The notes below the pieces were generated by a model. The model made no database searches. It saw only the letters and a list, made by a program, of their open reading frames with translations, and had not been told where the DNA came from. Shown here piece by piece: positions 18,025-26,693 of a DNA stretch of 64,000 nucleotides; positions within the stretch are counted from its first letter, which is position 1; each line of letters begins with the position of its first letter. A program made the translations under genes and the position numbers. The stretch spans positions 73,939-137,938 of the forward strand of contig JAHFRU010000007.1 of the NCBI GenBank assembly GCA_023266115.1, in the 5' to 3' direction. Source of the stretch: Gammaproteobacteria bacterium (GTDB taxonomy: Bacteria > Pseudomonadota > Gammaproteobacteria > VBWC01).

Positions 18025-19758
18025 ATGATTTCTCCGGGCACTTACCGTTTGACTACCCGCTGGCTGCTGGCCGTGCTGGTATTGTGCATGCTGCACGCAA
18101 CGCCCGTTCAGGCAGCGGACGAGGCGCAACCGCTGCCGGCGCTTACCGCGGAGCGCCAGGCCGAACTGATGGAGCAGGCACGCCAGGCGATGGCGGCCCA
18201 AAAGTATGATGATGCGATTCGCATCTATACCCGGCTGACCGAGGAACCCGCGCCGGAAATTCACCAGCAGGCGCTGGAGTATCTCGGCGTCGCCCGCGAA
18301 CGTAACGGCCAGGTCGCGCACGCCAAGGCACTGTACGAGGACTATCTGCAACGTTACCCGAAAGACGACGGTGCAAAACGCGTCAGCCAGCGCCTCGCCG
18401 GTCTCACGACCGCGCGCGAAGAACCGCCGGACGAATTGCGGCGCGGCAAATCCCGGAATGCGCTCGCCCATTGGGACTCCCACGCGGGTATCTCGCAGTA
18501 CTACCGGCGCGATGTCAGCTCCACCGACGCCGGCGGCGATACCGTTGACCGCTCGTCACTCGATACCGGCATCGATGTCACCTCGCGCCTGCGCGGCGCG
18601 GACTTCGACCTCGGCGCACGCTTCTCGGGCAACAACGAATACGATTTTCTCGCTGCCGGCGACCATCAGACACGCATCAGTTCGCTGTACATCGACGGCG
18701 CGACGTCGCAACGCCTGCTGTCCGGCCGGCTGGGACGCCAGACCAGCACCCGCGGCGGCGTACTCGGTCGCTTCGACGGTCTGTTCGCGGGCTATCAACT
18801 GACTCCGACCAGCCGGCTCAACATCGTGACGGGATATCCGGTCGAAACCACGACGGCGACGGCGATCGATACCGCGCGGCCGTTTTACGGCCTGAATGTC
18901 GATCTGGGCGCGCCGGGCAGTGCATGGGAGCTCAATGTATACACAATCGAACAACGCGTCGGCGCGATCACCGACCGTCAGGCCGTCGGCGGGGAAATGC
19001 GTTACTTTCAGGCCAGCCGCTCAATGTTCGCCATGCTCGACTACGACACGTTGTTCAACGACGTCGACCTCGCGCTGCTGACCGGCAACTGGCTGTTGCC
19101 GGGCAACAGCAATCTTAGCATCGTTGCCGACCATCGTCGGAGCCCGCTGCTGATGACCAGCAACGCGTTGATCGGCCAGACGGCAACGTCCATCGATGAA
19201 CTGCGGCTGAGCAACAGCGACGACGCGATTCAGCAACTGGCACAGGACCGGACCGCCACCAGCGACTCGCTGATGCTCGGCCTGTCGCGCCCCGTCAGTG
19301 CACGCCTGCAGCTCAGCGGCGATGTCACCGTGTCCAGCCTGTCGGGTACGCCGGCCTCCGGCGGCGTCGCGGCCAACGATGATACCGGCAACGACTACTA
19401 CTATTCCGTGCAGCTGGTCGGCAACGATCTGCTGAAACAGGGCGACACCGCAATCGTCGGCCTGCGTTTTGCCGACACCAGCAGCGCCGCGACAACATCG
19501 TTGATGCTGAACACGCGCTACCCGCTCGGCGATGCCTGGCGCGTCAATCCCCGTTTGCGCGTCGACCACCGCGAATTTTCCCTGGCCGCTGGCGACCAGT
19601 GGACGGCAGCGCCGTCGATCCGCGTCAACTACCGCTGGCGCAAACGTTATTTCTTCGAGATCGAATCCGGCGGCGAGTGGTCGTCCCGGCGCCTGAGCAA
19701 CACCACCGACAGAACCACGAGCTCCTATCTCAGCCTCGGCTACCGGGCCGACTTCTAG
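18025..19758 (+). CDS. TPR-domain outer-membrane beta-barrel protein
   Basis: A 577-residue protein. The signal peptide is at about 1-32 (LLAVLVLCMLHATPVQAA), followed by periplasmic TPR helices at about 40-130 (KYDDAIRIYTRLTEE, AKALYEDYLQRYPKD). The rest is alternating amphipathic strands characteristic of a beta-barrel, with a terminal aromatic residue (YRADF) as expected for Bam-dependent insertion. ATG 18025 gives the signal peptide directly; ATG 17950, overlapping the previous gene, is an alternative. It closes the rightward arm of the cluster. By analogy with porin-cytochrome conduits (MtrAB type, established for other families), the barrel could hold a multihaem cytochrome across the outer membrane and the TPR could dock the periplasmic partner; both points are inference. 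glcE follows after 106 bases. Confidence 0.85.
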   Translation: MISPGTYRLTTRWLLAVLVLCMLHATPVQAADEAQPLPALTAERQAELMEQARQAMAAQKYDDAIRIYTRLTEEPAPEIHQQALEYLGVARERNGQVAHAKALYEDYLQRYPKDDGAKRVSQRLAGLTTAREEPPDELRRGKSRNALAHWDSHAGISQYYRRDVSSTDAGGDTVDRSSLDTGIDVTSRLRGADFDLGARFSGNNEYDFLAAGDHQTRISSLYIDGATSQRLLSGRLGRQTSTRGGVLGRFDGLFAGYQLTPTSRLNIVTGYPVETTTATAIDTARPFYGLNVDLGAPGSAWELNVYTIEQRVGAITDRQAVGGEMRYFQASRSMFAMLDYDTLFNDVDLALLTGNWLLPGNSNLSIVADHRRSPLLMTSNALIGQTATSIDELRLSNSDDAIQQLAQDRTATSDSLMLGLSRPVSARLQLSGDVTVSSLSGTPASGGVAANDDTGNDYYYSVQLVGNDLLKQGDTAIVGLRFADTSSAATTSLMLNTRYPLGDAWRVNPRLRVDHREFSLAAGDQWTAAPSIRVNYRWRKRYFFEIESGGEWSSRRLSNTTDRTTSSYLSLGYRADF

Positions 19759-19864
19759 CCGCATCCACAGACCTGCATACCTCCCGCGACGCGTTGTCTT
19801 CGCCGCCACGAATCTCTATAGTGGCGGCAGTCCGGATACTGGCTGTGACGACCACCGACCGCAG

Positions 19865-20929
19865 ATGAATGCCGATATAAGTAACGAACTCCGCGATACT
19901 GTCCTGAAAGCCGCAAACGCCAAAACGCCGTTGCGCATTCAGGGCAGCGGCAGCAAGGATTTCATCGGTCAGGCGCCGTCCGGCGAACGCCTGTCGCTGC
20001 GCGAACATCACGGCATCGTCAATTACCAGCCCAGCGAACTGGTGCTGACAGCGCGCGCCGGCACGCGGCTGTCGGACATCGAATCACAACTCGCGCAACA
20101 CCGGCAGATGCTGCCGTTCGAGCCGCCGCACTTCGGTCCCGATGCGACTCTCGGCGGCACCATCGCCTGCGGCCTGTCGGGGCCACGCCGCCCGTACGCG
20201 GGCAGTGCCCGCGACTTCGTGCTCGGCGTACGGCTGATCAACGGCAAGGGCGAGATACTGCGCTTCGGCGGCGAGGTCATGAAAAACGTCGCCGGTTTCG
20301 ACGCATCGCGATTGATGGTCGGTGCGATGGGCACGCTCGGCGTACTGCTGGATATCTCGATGAAGGTCCTGCCCCGGCCCGAGACCGAGGCAACACTGGT
20401 ATTCGAACTGGGCACAGCGGCGGCGATCGACCGGATGACGCAGTGGTCGGGTCAACCGCTGCCGGTCAGCGCCGCATGCCACGACGGCCAGCGGCTGCAT
20501 CTGCGGCTGTCGGGCGCGGCGTCCGGCGTTAATGCCGCGCGGCAACGCCTTGGCGGCGAAACGCTGAATGGCGCTGACGCGTTCTGGCGCAGCGTGCGCG
20601 AGCTGAGCCATCCGTTCTTCGACGATGACGCACCGTTGTGGCGTTACTCGCTGCCGCCGGCCACGGCGGCGCTGACGTTCAGCAAGCACTGGTTTATCGA
20701 CTGGGGTGGTGCGCAGCGCTGGGTGAAAACCGTATTACCCGCCAGCATCGTGCGCGAAACCGCCGCTCGCGCCGGCGGTCACGCCACGCTGTTTTACAGC
20801 GTCAGGCGCGAAAGCACGTTCTTCCACCCGCTGACGCCGGCGGCATTGACACTGCACAAGCGCCTCAAGGCGGCGTTCGATCCGCACGGCATACTTAATC
20901 CCGGCAGACTTTACCGTGATATCGGATAA
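19865..20929 (+). CDS. glcE: Glycolate oxidase FAD-binding subunit GlcE
   Basis: A 354-residue second flavin subunit of glycolate oxidase. The FAD_binding_4 domain includes the GSGSKDF motif near residue 21, LVLTARAGTRLSDIE, and the glycine-rich LGGTIACGLSGPRRP and GEVMKNVAGFD regions typical of GlcE. The C terminus ends with FDPHGILNPGRLY, the motif shared with GlcD. Its true operon partners are glcD, now 10.5 kb upstream, and glcF, 3 kb downstream. Transcription may read through from the multihaem cluster, which ends 106 bases before it. Confidence 0.93.
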   Translation: MNADISNELRDTVLKAANAKTPLRIQGSGSKDFIGQAPSGERLSLREHHGIVNYQPSELVLTARAGTRLSDIESQLAQHRQMLPFEPPHFGPDATLGGTIACGLSGPRRPYAGSARDFVLGVRLINGKGEILRFGGEVMKNVAGFDASRLMVGAMGTLGVLLDISMKVLPRPETEATLVFELGTAAAIDRMTQWSGQPLPVSAACHDGQRLHLRLSGAASGVNAARQRLGGETLNGADAFWRSVRELSHPFFDDDAPLWRYSLPPATAALTFSKHWFIDWGGAQRWVKTVLPASIVRETAARAGGHATLFYSVRRESTFFHPLTPAALTLHKRLKAAFDPHGILNPGRLYRDIG

Positions 20930-20958
20930 CGATACCGGCATCGATATCAGACGACCCA

Positions 20959-21474
20959 ATGACCTTGAGAAAGAGCTTCGATTACAGCGCCCGCGCCGAC
21001 GCGCAGGTGTTGATACTCGGCTCGATGCCCGGCGAGGAATCGCTGCGCCGGCAGCAGTACTATGCCCATCCACGCAACCGCTTCTGGGACATCATGTCGG
21101 TATTGTTCGACATCAACCGCGAGCTGCCTTACCCGCAACGTCTGGCGAAACTGCAGCAACAGCGGATCGCGTTATGGGACGTCGCCCGCTCGTGCCGACG
21201 CCGCGGCAGCCTGGATACGAGCATCGCCATGCCGTCCGTGCGGGCGAACGACTTCGCGGCGCTGTTCGATCACTGTCCCGATATCACGCACGTGTTCTTC
21301 AACGGGCGCAAGGCCGCCGAGCTGTTCAACAAACTGGTGACCCATTCTGTTGCGGACCTGGCGCGCACCATGGAATTAACTACGTTACCCTCGACCAGTC
21401 CGGCCAATGCATCGATATCGAACGCCGAAAAACTTGCGCAATGGCGGGCCATAACAAAGGCGCTGACAGGATGA
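20959..21474 (+). CDS. DNA-deoxyinosine / uracil-DNA glycosylase family protein
   Basis: A 171-residue member of the UDG superfamily, of the type annotated as hypoxanthine (deoxyinosine) DNA glycosylase. The N-terminal active-site segment (LILGSMPGEESL) and the following YYAHPRNRFWDI are characteristic. The C-terminal motif LPSTSPAN is the usual substrate-grip region of the superfamily. It would excise deaminated bases. It starts 29 bases after glcE and overlaps the next gene by four bases (ATGA), so it is inside a co-directional gene string but functionally unrelated to glycolate use. Confidence 0.87.
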   Translation: MTLRKSFDYSARADAQVLILGSMPGEESLRRQQYYAHPRNRFWDIMSVLFDINRELPYPQRLAKLQQQRIALWDVARSCRRRGSLDTSIAMPSVRANDFAALFDHCPDITHVFFNGRKAAELFNKLVTHSVADLARTMELTTLPSTSPANASISNAEKLAQWRAITKALTG

Positions 21475-22484
21475 CCAGGCACGGTCGTATGTCACGCGCG
21501 CTGACCGCCGCGTTGTTCGCGCCTGGATTGATCGTTCCGGTGCAAGTCCGAGCTGAGGTCACGCCATTCTATACGCGCAACCTGAATCCGTTTATCCAGA
21601 TCTTCGGCCTGCCGGCAATGGAAAGCGGTACGCTGGTACCGGCCGGCGGCATCGATACGAAACTGGTGCTGGATATCGCCAACAATGCCGTGCAAGGCGG
21701 CAACGCCTTTGAACAGGTGGTGATCGACGGTGAAACGTATCGCGCGGCGCTGACCTTGCGCTACCGCCTGAGCCCGGCGATCGAGCTCGGCCTCGATCTG
21801 CCGCTGGTGCATCACAGCGGCGGGAAATTCGATAGTTTCATCGAGGGCTGGCACGATACCTTCGGCCTGTCCAACAATGCCAGACGCCAGTTCGAAAACA
21901 GCACGCTGAACTACCGTTACACGCGCGACGGTATACAGCGCGTCGCAATTACCCAGGCCGACGACGGCGTCGGTGACCTGCGGCTGTCGGCCGGCTACCG
22001 CCTGTTCCAGGACGATGGCCCGCTGCCGCGCGCGATCGCGCTGCGTGCCGGACTGAAACTGCCGACCGGCGATCCGGATCTGCTGCTCGGCAGCGGCGGT
22101 ACCGATCTGTCGCTCGGCATCAACTTCAGCGACAGCCAGCTGTTCGGCTCTGCCGACTGGACCTTGTTCGGCGCGGCCGGGGTTGTCGCGCTCGGCAACG
22201 GCGACGTACTGCCGGAACTGCATCATGATACCGCCGGTTTCGGCGTGCTCGGTGTCGGCTGGCACGCCTGGCGCATCGTCAATCTGAAGACGCAGCTCAA
22301 TACCCATACCGCGATGTATCGCAGCGATCTCGCCGAACTCGGTTCGGGTGCCATCGAATTGATTGTCGGCGGCGATATCGCGCTGCCGCACCGCATGACC
22401 CTCGACATCGGCGTGACCGAAAACCTGTTCTCGGGCCCGACCCCGGACGTGGCGCTGCATTTGCTGCTGAGGCGCGCGTACTAG
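21471..22484 (+). CDS. DUF3187-like secreted / outer-membrane protein
   Basis: A 337-residue protein with a signal peptide (ALTAALFAPGLIVPVQVRAE). Many short beta-strands and the sequence TRNLNPFIQIFGLP at the mature N terminus resemble DUF3187 proteins, which are predicted outer-membrane barrels. The start overlaps the upstream glycosylase stop (ATGA), so the two are coupled. Function is unknown. A longer in-frame ORF reaching 20916 is only the overlap with glcE and the glycosylase, so ATG 21471 was chosen. Confidence 0.8.
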   Translation: MTRHGRMSRALTAALFAPGLIVPVQVRAEVTPFYTRNLNPFIQIFGLPAMESGTLVPAGGIDTKLVLDIANNAVQGGNAFEQVVIDGETYRAALTLRYRLSPAIELGLDLPLVHHSGGKFDSFIEGWHDTFGLSNNARRQFENSTLNYRYTRDGIQRVAITQADDGVGDLRLSAGYRLFQDDGPLPRAIALRAGLKLPTGDPDLLLGSGGTDLSLGINFSDSQLFGSADWTLFGAAGVVALGNGDVLPELHHDTAGFGVLGVGWHAWRIVNLKTQLNTHTAMYRSDLAELGSGAIELIVGGDIALPHRMTLDIGVTENLFSGPTPDVALHLLLRRAY

Positions 22485-22555
22485 CCGTGCAGACGCGCGT
22501 CGCCCGACCTGTCCGAACAGGTAAATCCGCATCAATCTGTGTAAACTACGCGCCC

Positions 22556-23437
22556 ATGTTGCGCTTGATGATCATCCTGTCCCTGGCGATACTCCCGGCG
22601 ATCGTGTCAGCGGCGATACCCGATCCCGGCGCCACAGGTACGACGGCCATGGCAACGACGCTCGCGAGCGCGGCTGACGATGCGCCGTCCACTGCCGGAC
22701 AGTCACCCATGGATGCGGACTACCGCCCCGCCAGCGCAGTACTCGGCCTGACCGGACAGCAACTGCCCGACCGCCGCGACTGGGCCGGCATGCGCAAGGA
22801 CACCGCTTATTTCGCGGCCTACCAGTTCGTCGTCATCGGCGTACTGTACATCGTACCGGAAAGCGTCTCCGGCTGGACCCCGGAACAAAAACAAAACTTC
22901 AGCGGCGGCAAATGGAAGGATCATATCCGCCACGTGGTCTGGGATCACGACGAGTGGTACATCAATTACATCCTGCATCCGTACTGGGGCGCCGCCTATT
23001 ACGTGCGCGCACAGCAGCGCGGCTTCGGCCCGGCCGGCTCGTTCTGGTATGCGGCCATGCTGTCGACGATCTATGAATTTGGCGCCGAAGCGATATTCGA
23101 GAAACCATCGATACAGGACATGATCTTCACACCGGTCGGCGGCGCCTTTGTCGGCGATTATTTCATGACACTGCGCGGCGAGATCCAGGCACGCAGGCAA
23201 GCGAGCGGCAAGACCAGCGGCATGGACAGTTTCCTGCTGGTCGCCACCGACCCGCTCGGCGCATTGAACAACAATGTCGACCGCCTGTTCGGCAAGAACG
23301 CGAGTGTCACCGTGCTGCCGGTGTTCGGGCCGACGATTGTGCCAACGACGATGCACAACCCGGCGTTCGGTGATAGCGCGCAGTCGTTTTCACTCAGCGC
23401 GCCGATGCTCGGCGTAAGAACCACGATCCGCTGGTGA
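22556..23437 (+). CDS. DUF3943-like membrane-associated protein
   Basis: A 293-residue protein with a signal peptide (MIILSLAILPAIVSAA). Motifs such as WDHDEWYINYILHPYWG, YYVRAQQRG and TIYEFGAEAIFE match the DUF3943 family, whose role is unknown but which is generally envelope-localised. ATG 22556 gives the signal peptide directly; the open frame extends upstream to 22487 without a better start. It follows the DUF3187 gene by 71 bases and may belong to the same transcript. Confidence 0.78.
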   Translation: MLRLMIILSLAILPAIVSAAIPDPGATGTTAMATTLASAADDAPSTAGQSPMDADYRPASAVLGLTGQQLPDRRDWAGMRKDTAYFAAYQFVVIGVLYIVPESVSGWTPEQKQNFSGGKWKDHIRHVVWDHDEWYINYILHPYWGAAYYVRAQQRGFGPAGSFWYAAMLSTIYEFGAEAIFEKPSIQDMIFTPVGGAFVGDYFMTLRGEIQARRQASGKTSGMDSFLLVATDPLGALNNNVDRLFGKNASVTVLPVFGPTIVPTTMHNPAFGDSAQSFSLSAPMLGVRTTIRW

Positions 23438-23695
23438 GCCCTGCCCCGCCGTCACGTTGATGCGGTAGTCCGGCGTCGGATTCAGCCGACAGGAAAACAG
23501 ATAGTCCCCTTCCTTCAGTTCGATTGCGTAGTCCTGCGTCACGCCGGGGGCTGGCCCGCCACCGGAGACACCGGGCAGCGACACTCGATCCGGCAGACTC
23601 GCCGACCTGAGATAAAATCCTGGCCGGCTCGTAGCGTTCTCCATATAGAGAAAGGCATTCGCGTACCCGCCAGGTACATACTCCGCGAGAATGCC
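23390..23695 (-). other. Possible decayed or very small reading frame
   Basis: A minus-strand frame open from about 23695 to 23390 encodes a stretch with protein-like composition (DYAIELKEGDYLFSC, NPTPDYRINV). It has only one late ATG (23644) and overlaps the DUF3943 gene tail by 48 bases. It may be a remnant of a degraded gene or chance. An imperfect hairpin with AAGGCATTC / GAATGCCTT arms lies at 23652-23697. Confidence 0.2.
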
Positions 23696-23855
23696 TTACC
23701 TGACACAAGTTCCCAGGGTTGAGTGACGGACCGGGGCCGGAACACCCGGCCCGGGTCTGATCAACGGTCGCCGCAACAGGTGATTACGTCACCCGCCGCC
23801 GGTTATGCTATCGTTGCGTTTGCCAGTTCCGGAACACCGATCATTACATCGAACC

Positions 23856-25070
23856 ATGCAAACCACGCTCGCTGAACCGTACAAATCCACCCCGGCAGGA
23901 CAGGAAGCAGACGCAATACTACGCAGTTGCGTGCATTGCGGCTTCTGCAATGCCACCTGTCCGACCTACCAGTTGCTCGGCGATGAACTCGATGGCCCGC
24001 GCGGCCGTATCTACCAGATCAAACAACTGGTCGAGGGTGCGCCGGCGACCGAGCGTATACGCCTGCATCTGGACCGCTGCCTGACCTGCCGCAATTGCGA
24101 AACCACTTGCCCGTCGGGCGTGCAATACGGTCACTTGCTCGACATCGGACGCGACATCGTCGAGGCCCAGGTGCCGCGTCCATGGCGCGAGCGCACCTTC
24201 CGGCGGCTGTTACGCATGGTACTGCCCTACCCGCGGCGGCTGCGCCCGGTATTATGGTTCGCCGGAATGTTCCGCGCGCTCCTGCCCGCGACACTGCGCG
24301 AACACCTGCCGCGGCGGCGCAAGACGTTGGCGTGGCCCGCATCGGCGCAGCAACGCAAGGTCGTCATGCTGGACGGCTGCGTGCAGTCGGTATCCGAACC
24401 GGGCATCAACGCCGCCGCCGCCCGCGTGCTCGACCGCCTCGGTTACGCCACGCAGCGCGCCACCGGCGCAAATTGCTGCGGCGCGGTCAGCTTTCACCTG
24501 TCGGCCGCCGCCGAAGCGCGCGGTTTCATGCGCGCCAACATCGACGCGTGGTGGCCGCTGATTGCACAAGGCGCGGAGGCTATTATCGTTACGTCGAGCG
24601 CCTGCAGCCTGATGGTCAAGGATTACGGCCAGCTGCTTAAGGATGACGCCGCCTATGCGGGGAAGGCCACGCGCGTATCCGAACTGTGCTGCGATATCGC
24701 CGAGTTCGTTGCCCGCGCCGACCTCTCCCGGCTAAAAGCGGTCCAGCCACAACAGATCGCGTTTCACGCGCCGTGCACCTTGCAGCACGGCAGCAAATTG
24801 CCGGGCATCGTCGAACAGATACTCGGCTCGCTGGGTTTTACACTGACACCGGTCAAGGACGCCCATCTGTGCTGCGGCGCTGCCGGCACCTACAGCATCC
24901 TGCAACCGGCGCTGTCAAAGCAGTTGCTCGCGAACAAGGTCGCCGCGCTCGAAAACGGCGCGCCCGCGCTTATTGCGACCGCGAATATCGGTTGCCTGCT
25001 GCATCTGCAAAGCGGCAGCCACCGGCCGGTGAAACACTGGATAGAATTGCTGGATTACCCCGCCCGTTGA
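23856..25070 (+). CDS. glcF: Glycolate oxidase iron-sulfur subunit GlcF
   Basis: The 404-residue Fe-S subunit. Two 4Fe-4S motifs lie near the N terminus (CVHCGFCNATCP and CLTCRNCETTCP). Two CCG-type cysteine-rich domains follow (NCCGAVSFHL, and HLCCGAAGTYSIL with an upstream HAPCTLQHG), as in heterodisulfide-reductase-like proteins. It carries electrons from GlcD/GlcE flavins to the quinone pool. ATG 23856 was chosen because it starts the conserved MQTTLAEPY segment; an upstream in-frame ATG at 23805 gives unconserved sequence. With glcD and glcE, this completes a three-subunit enzyme. The aminotransferase at 25307 is its metabolic follow-on. Confidence 0.95.
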   Translation: MQTTLAEPYKSTPAGQEADAILRSCVHCGFCNATCPTYQLLGDELDGPRGRIYQIKQLVEGAPATERIRLHLDRCLTCRNCETTCPSGVQYGHLLDIGRDIVEAQVPRPWRERTFRRLLRMVLPYPRRLRPVLWFAGMFRALLPATLREHLPRRRKTLAWPASAQQRKVVMLDGCVQSVSEPGINAAAARVLDRLGYATQRATGANCCGAVSFHLSAAAEARGFMRANIDAWWPLIAQGAEAIIVTSSACSLMVKDYGQLLKDDAAYAGKATRVSELCCDIAEFVARADLSRLKAVQPQQIAFHAPCTLQHGSKLPGIVEQILGSLGFTLTPVKDAHLCCGAAGTYSILQPALSKQLLANKVAALENGAPALIATANIGCLLHLQSGSHRPVKHWIELLDYPAR

Positions 25071-25171
25071 GGCTATCCCCCACGCGCCGCGGGGTGACAG
25101 CGAGGCGAATATTTTTTATGCTTGGCGACCGTTTGTGCGGGTGAGCCAAGCACGGAACCTTCGCCATCATG

Positions 25172-25243
25172 GTCATTCCGGCCTTGAGCCGGAATCCAGT
25201 CATATGAAAATAATTTCTGGATTCCCGCCTGCGCGGGAATGAC
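25172..25243. repeat. Family A repeat, copy 3
   Basis: GTCATTCCGGCC at the left and GCGGGAATGAC at the right, with internal CCGGAATCCAG / CTGGATTCCCG arms. It lies between glcF and the aminotransferase gene. Confidence 0.8.
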
Positions 25244-25306
25244 AATAGTGAACCGAATCTATAAGACCGTTGTACCGTCACCGATCAATCGCAACCGAGG
25301 TTTACC

Positions 25307-26485
25307 ATGCCGATACACTCGTTTCATCCGCCGCAGCGCACGCTGATGGGGCCCGGCCCTTCCGATGTCAGTCCGCGCGTGCTTGAGGCGATGTCACGGC
25401 CGACCATCGGCCACCTTGATCCGCGCTTCATCGAGATGATGGATGAGATCAAACAGCTGTTGCAGTACGCGTTCCAGACCAAAAACGAACTGACGATGCC
25501 GGTCTCCGGCCCCGGTTCGGCCGGCATGGAAACCTGCTTCGTCAATCTGGTGCAGCCCGGCGACACGGTCGTTGTCTGCCAGAACGGCGTGTTCGGCGGC
25601 CGCATGAAAGAAAACGTCGAGCGCTGCGGCGCAACCGCGATCATGGTCGAAAACGCCTGGGGCGAGGCCGTCGATCCGGGCAAACTCGAAGACGCGCTGA
25701 AGAAGAATGGCGCGGCGAAGCTGGTGGCGTTCGTTCATGCCGAGACGTCGACCGGTGCGCAGTCGGATGCGAAAACGCTGGTCGACATCGCGCACCGGCA
25801 TGATTGTCTGACGATAGTGGACGCGGTCACATCGCTCGGCGGCACGCCTTTGAAGGTCGACGACTGGGGCATAGACGCGATCTATTCCGGCAGCCAGAAG
25901 TGCTTGTCGTGCACGCCCGGCCTGTCGCCGGTCAGCTTCAGCGCCCGCGCGCTGGAGGTGATAAAAAACCGCAAGCACAAGGTGCAAAGCTGGTTCATGG
26001 ACCTGAATCTGGTGATGGCCTACTGGGGCAGCGGCGCCAAGCGCGCTTACCATCACACCGCGCCGATCAACGCGCTGTATGGTTTGCACGAGGCGCTGGT
26101 GATCTTGCAGGATGAAGGCATGGAAAACGCATGGCGTCGTCATCAGCACAACCACGAGGCGTTGCGCGCCGGTATCGAGGCGATGGGCCTGTCGTTCGTC
26201 GTCAAGCCCGAGGCACGTCTGCCACAATTGAACAGCATCAATATACCGGCCGGTGTCGACGACGCCGCGGTACGCAAGGAACTGCTAAACAGCTACCAGC
26301 TGGAAATCGGCGCCGGCCTCGGCGCGATGGCCGGCAAGGTGTGGCGCATCGGCCTGATGGGCCACGCCAGCAACCCGCGCAACGTTTTGCTATGCTTGGG
26401 CGCGCTGGACGATGTGTTGAGCCGCGCCGGTGCGCGCATCAACAAGGGTATAGCAGTCGCCGCGGCAGACAGGGTGTTGTCATGA
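25307..26485 (+). CDS. Alanine/serine-glyoxylate aminotransferase family protein
   Basis: A 392-residue class V, PLP-dependent aminotransferase. The N terminus (LMGPGPSDVSPRVLEAM), the aspartate in TIVDAVTSLGG, and the PLP lysine in SGSQKCLSCTPG are all present and are typical of alanine-glyoxylate or serine-glyoxylate enzymes. It would convert the glyoxylate made by GlcDEF into glycine. Which amino donor it uses cannot be read from the sequence. The start ATG has a GAGG sequence seven bases upstream. Clustering with glcF supports a glycolate salvage route. Confidence 0.92.
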   Translation: MPIHSFHPPQRTLMGPGPSDVSPRVLEAMSRPTIGHLDPRFIEMMDEIKQLLQYAFQTKNELTMPVSGPGSAGMETCFVNLVQPGDTVVVCQNGVFGGRMKENVERCGATAIMVENAWGEAVDPGKLEDALKKNGAAKLVAFVHAETSTGAQSDAKTLVDIAHRHDCLTIVDAVTSLGGTPLKVDDWGIDAIYSGSQKCLSCTPGLSPVSFSARALEVIKNRKHKVQSWFMDLNLVMAYWGSGAKRAYHHTAPINALYGLHEALVILQDEGMENAWRRHQHNHEALRAGIEAMGLSFVVKPEARLPQLNSINIPAGVDDAAVRKELLNSYQLEIGAGLGAMAGKVWRIGLMGHASNPRNVLLCLGALDDVLSRAGARINKGIAVAAADRVLS

Positions 26486-26508
26486 ATGCCGGGAACTTTA
26501 GGTAATTC

Positions 26509-26629
26509 GTCATTCCGGGCGAAGCGCAGCGGAGACCCGGAATCCAGTCCCCACCGGAGCCGTTGCAATCCGGGTTACCTGGGCCACTCGTAACCGGAAG
26601 GACTGGATTCCTGCTTTCGCAGGAATGAC
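26509..26629. repeat. Family A repeat, copy 4
   Basis: GTCATTCCGGGCGAAGCGC at the left, GACCCGGAATCCAG and CTGGATTCC arms, and CAGGAATGAC at the right. It lies between the aminotransferase gene and ettA. Confidence 0.8.
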
Positions 26630-26693
26630 GAATTCTGGTCCCGTCATGTTTTTAGGTAATGTTTAACAAAACTTAATCACAGGCAGATAAGCA

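Noticed and set aside
23394-23745. Overlapping minus-strand frames between the DUF3943 gene and glcF
   Set aside because: Three short frames share the same DNA. None has family features; one is listed only as a possible remnant.
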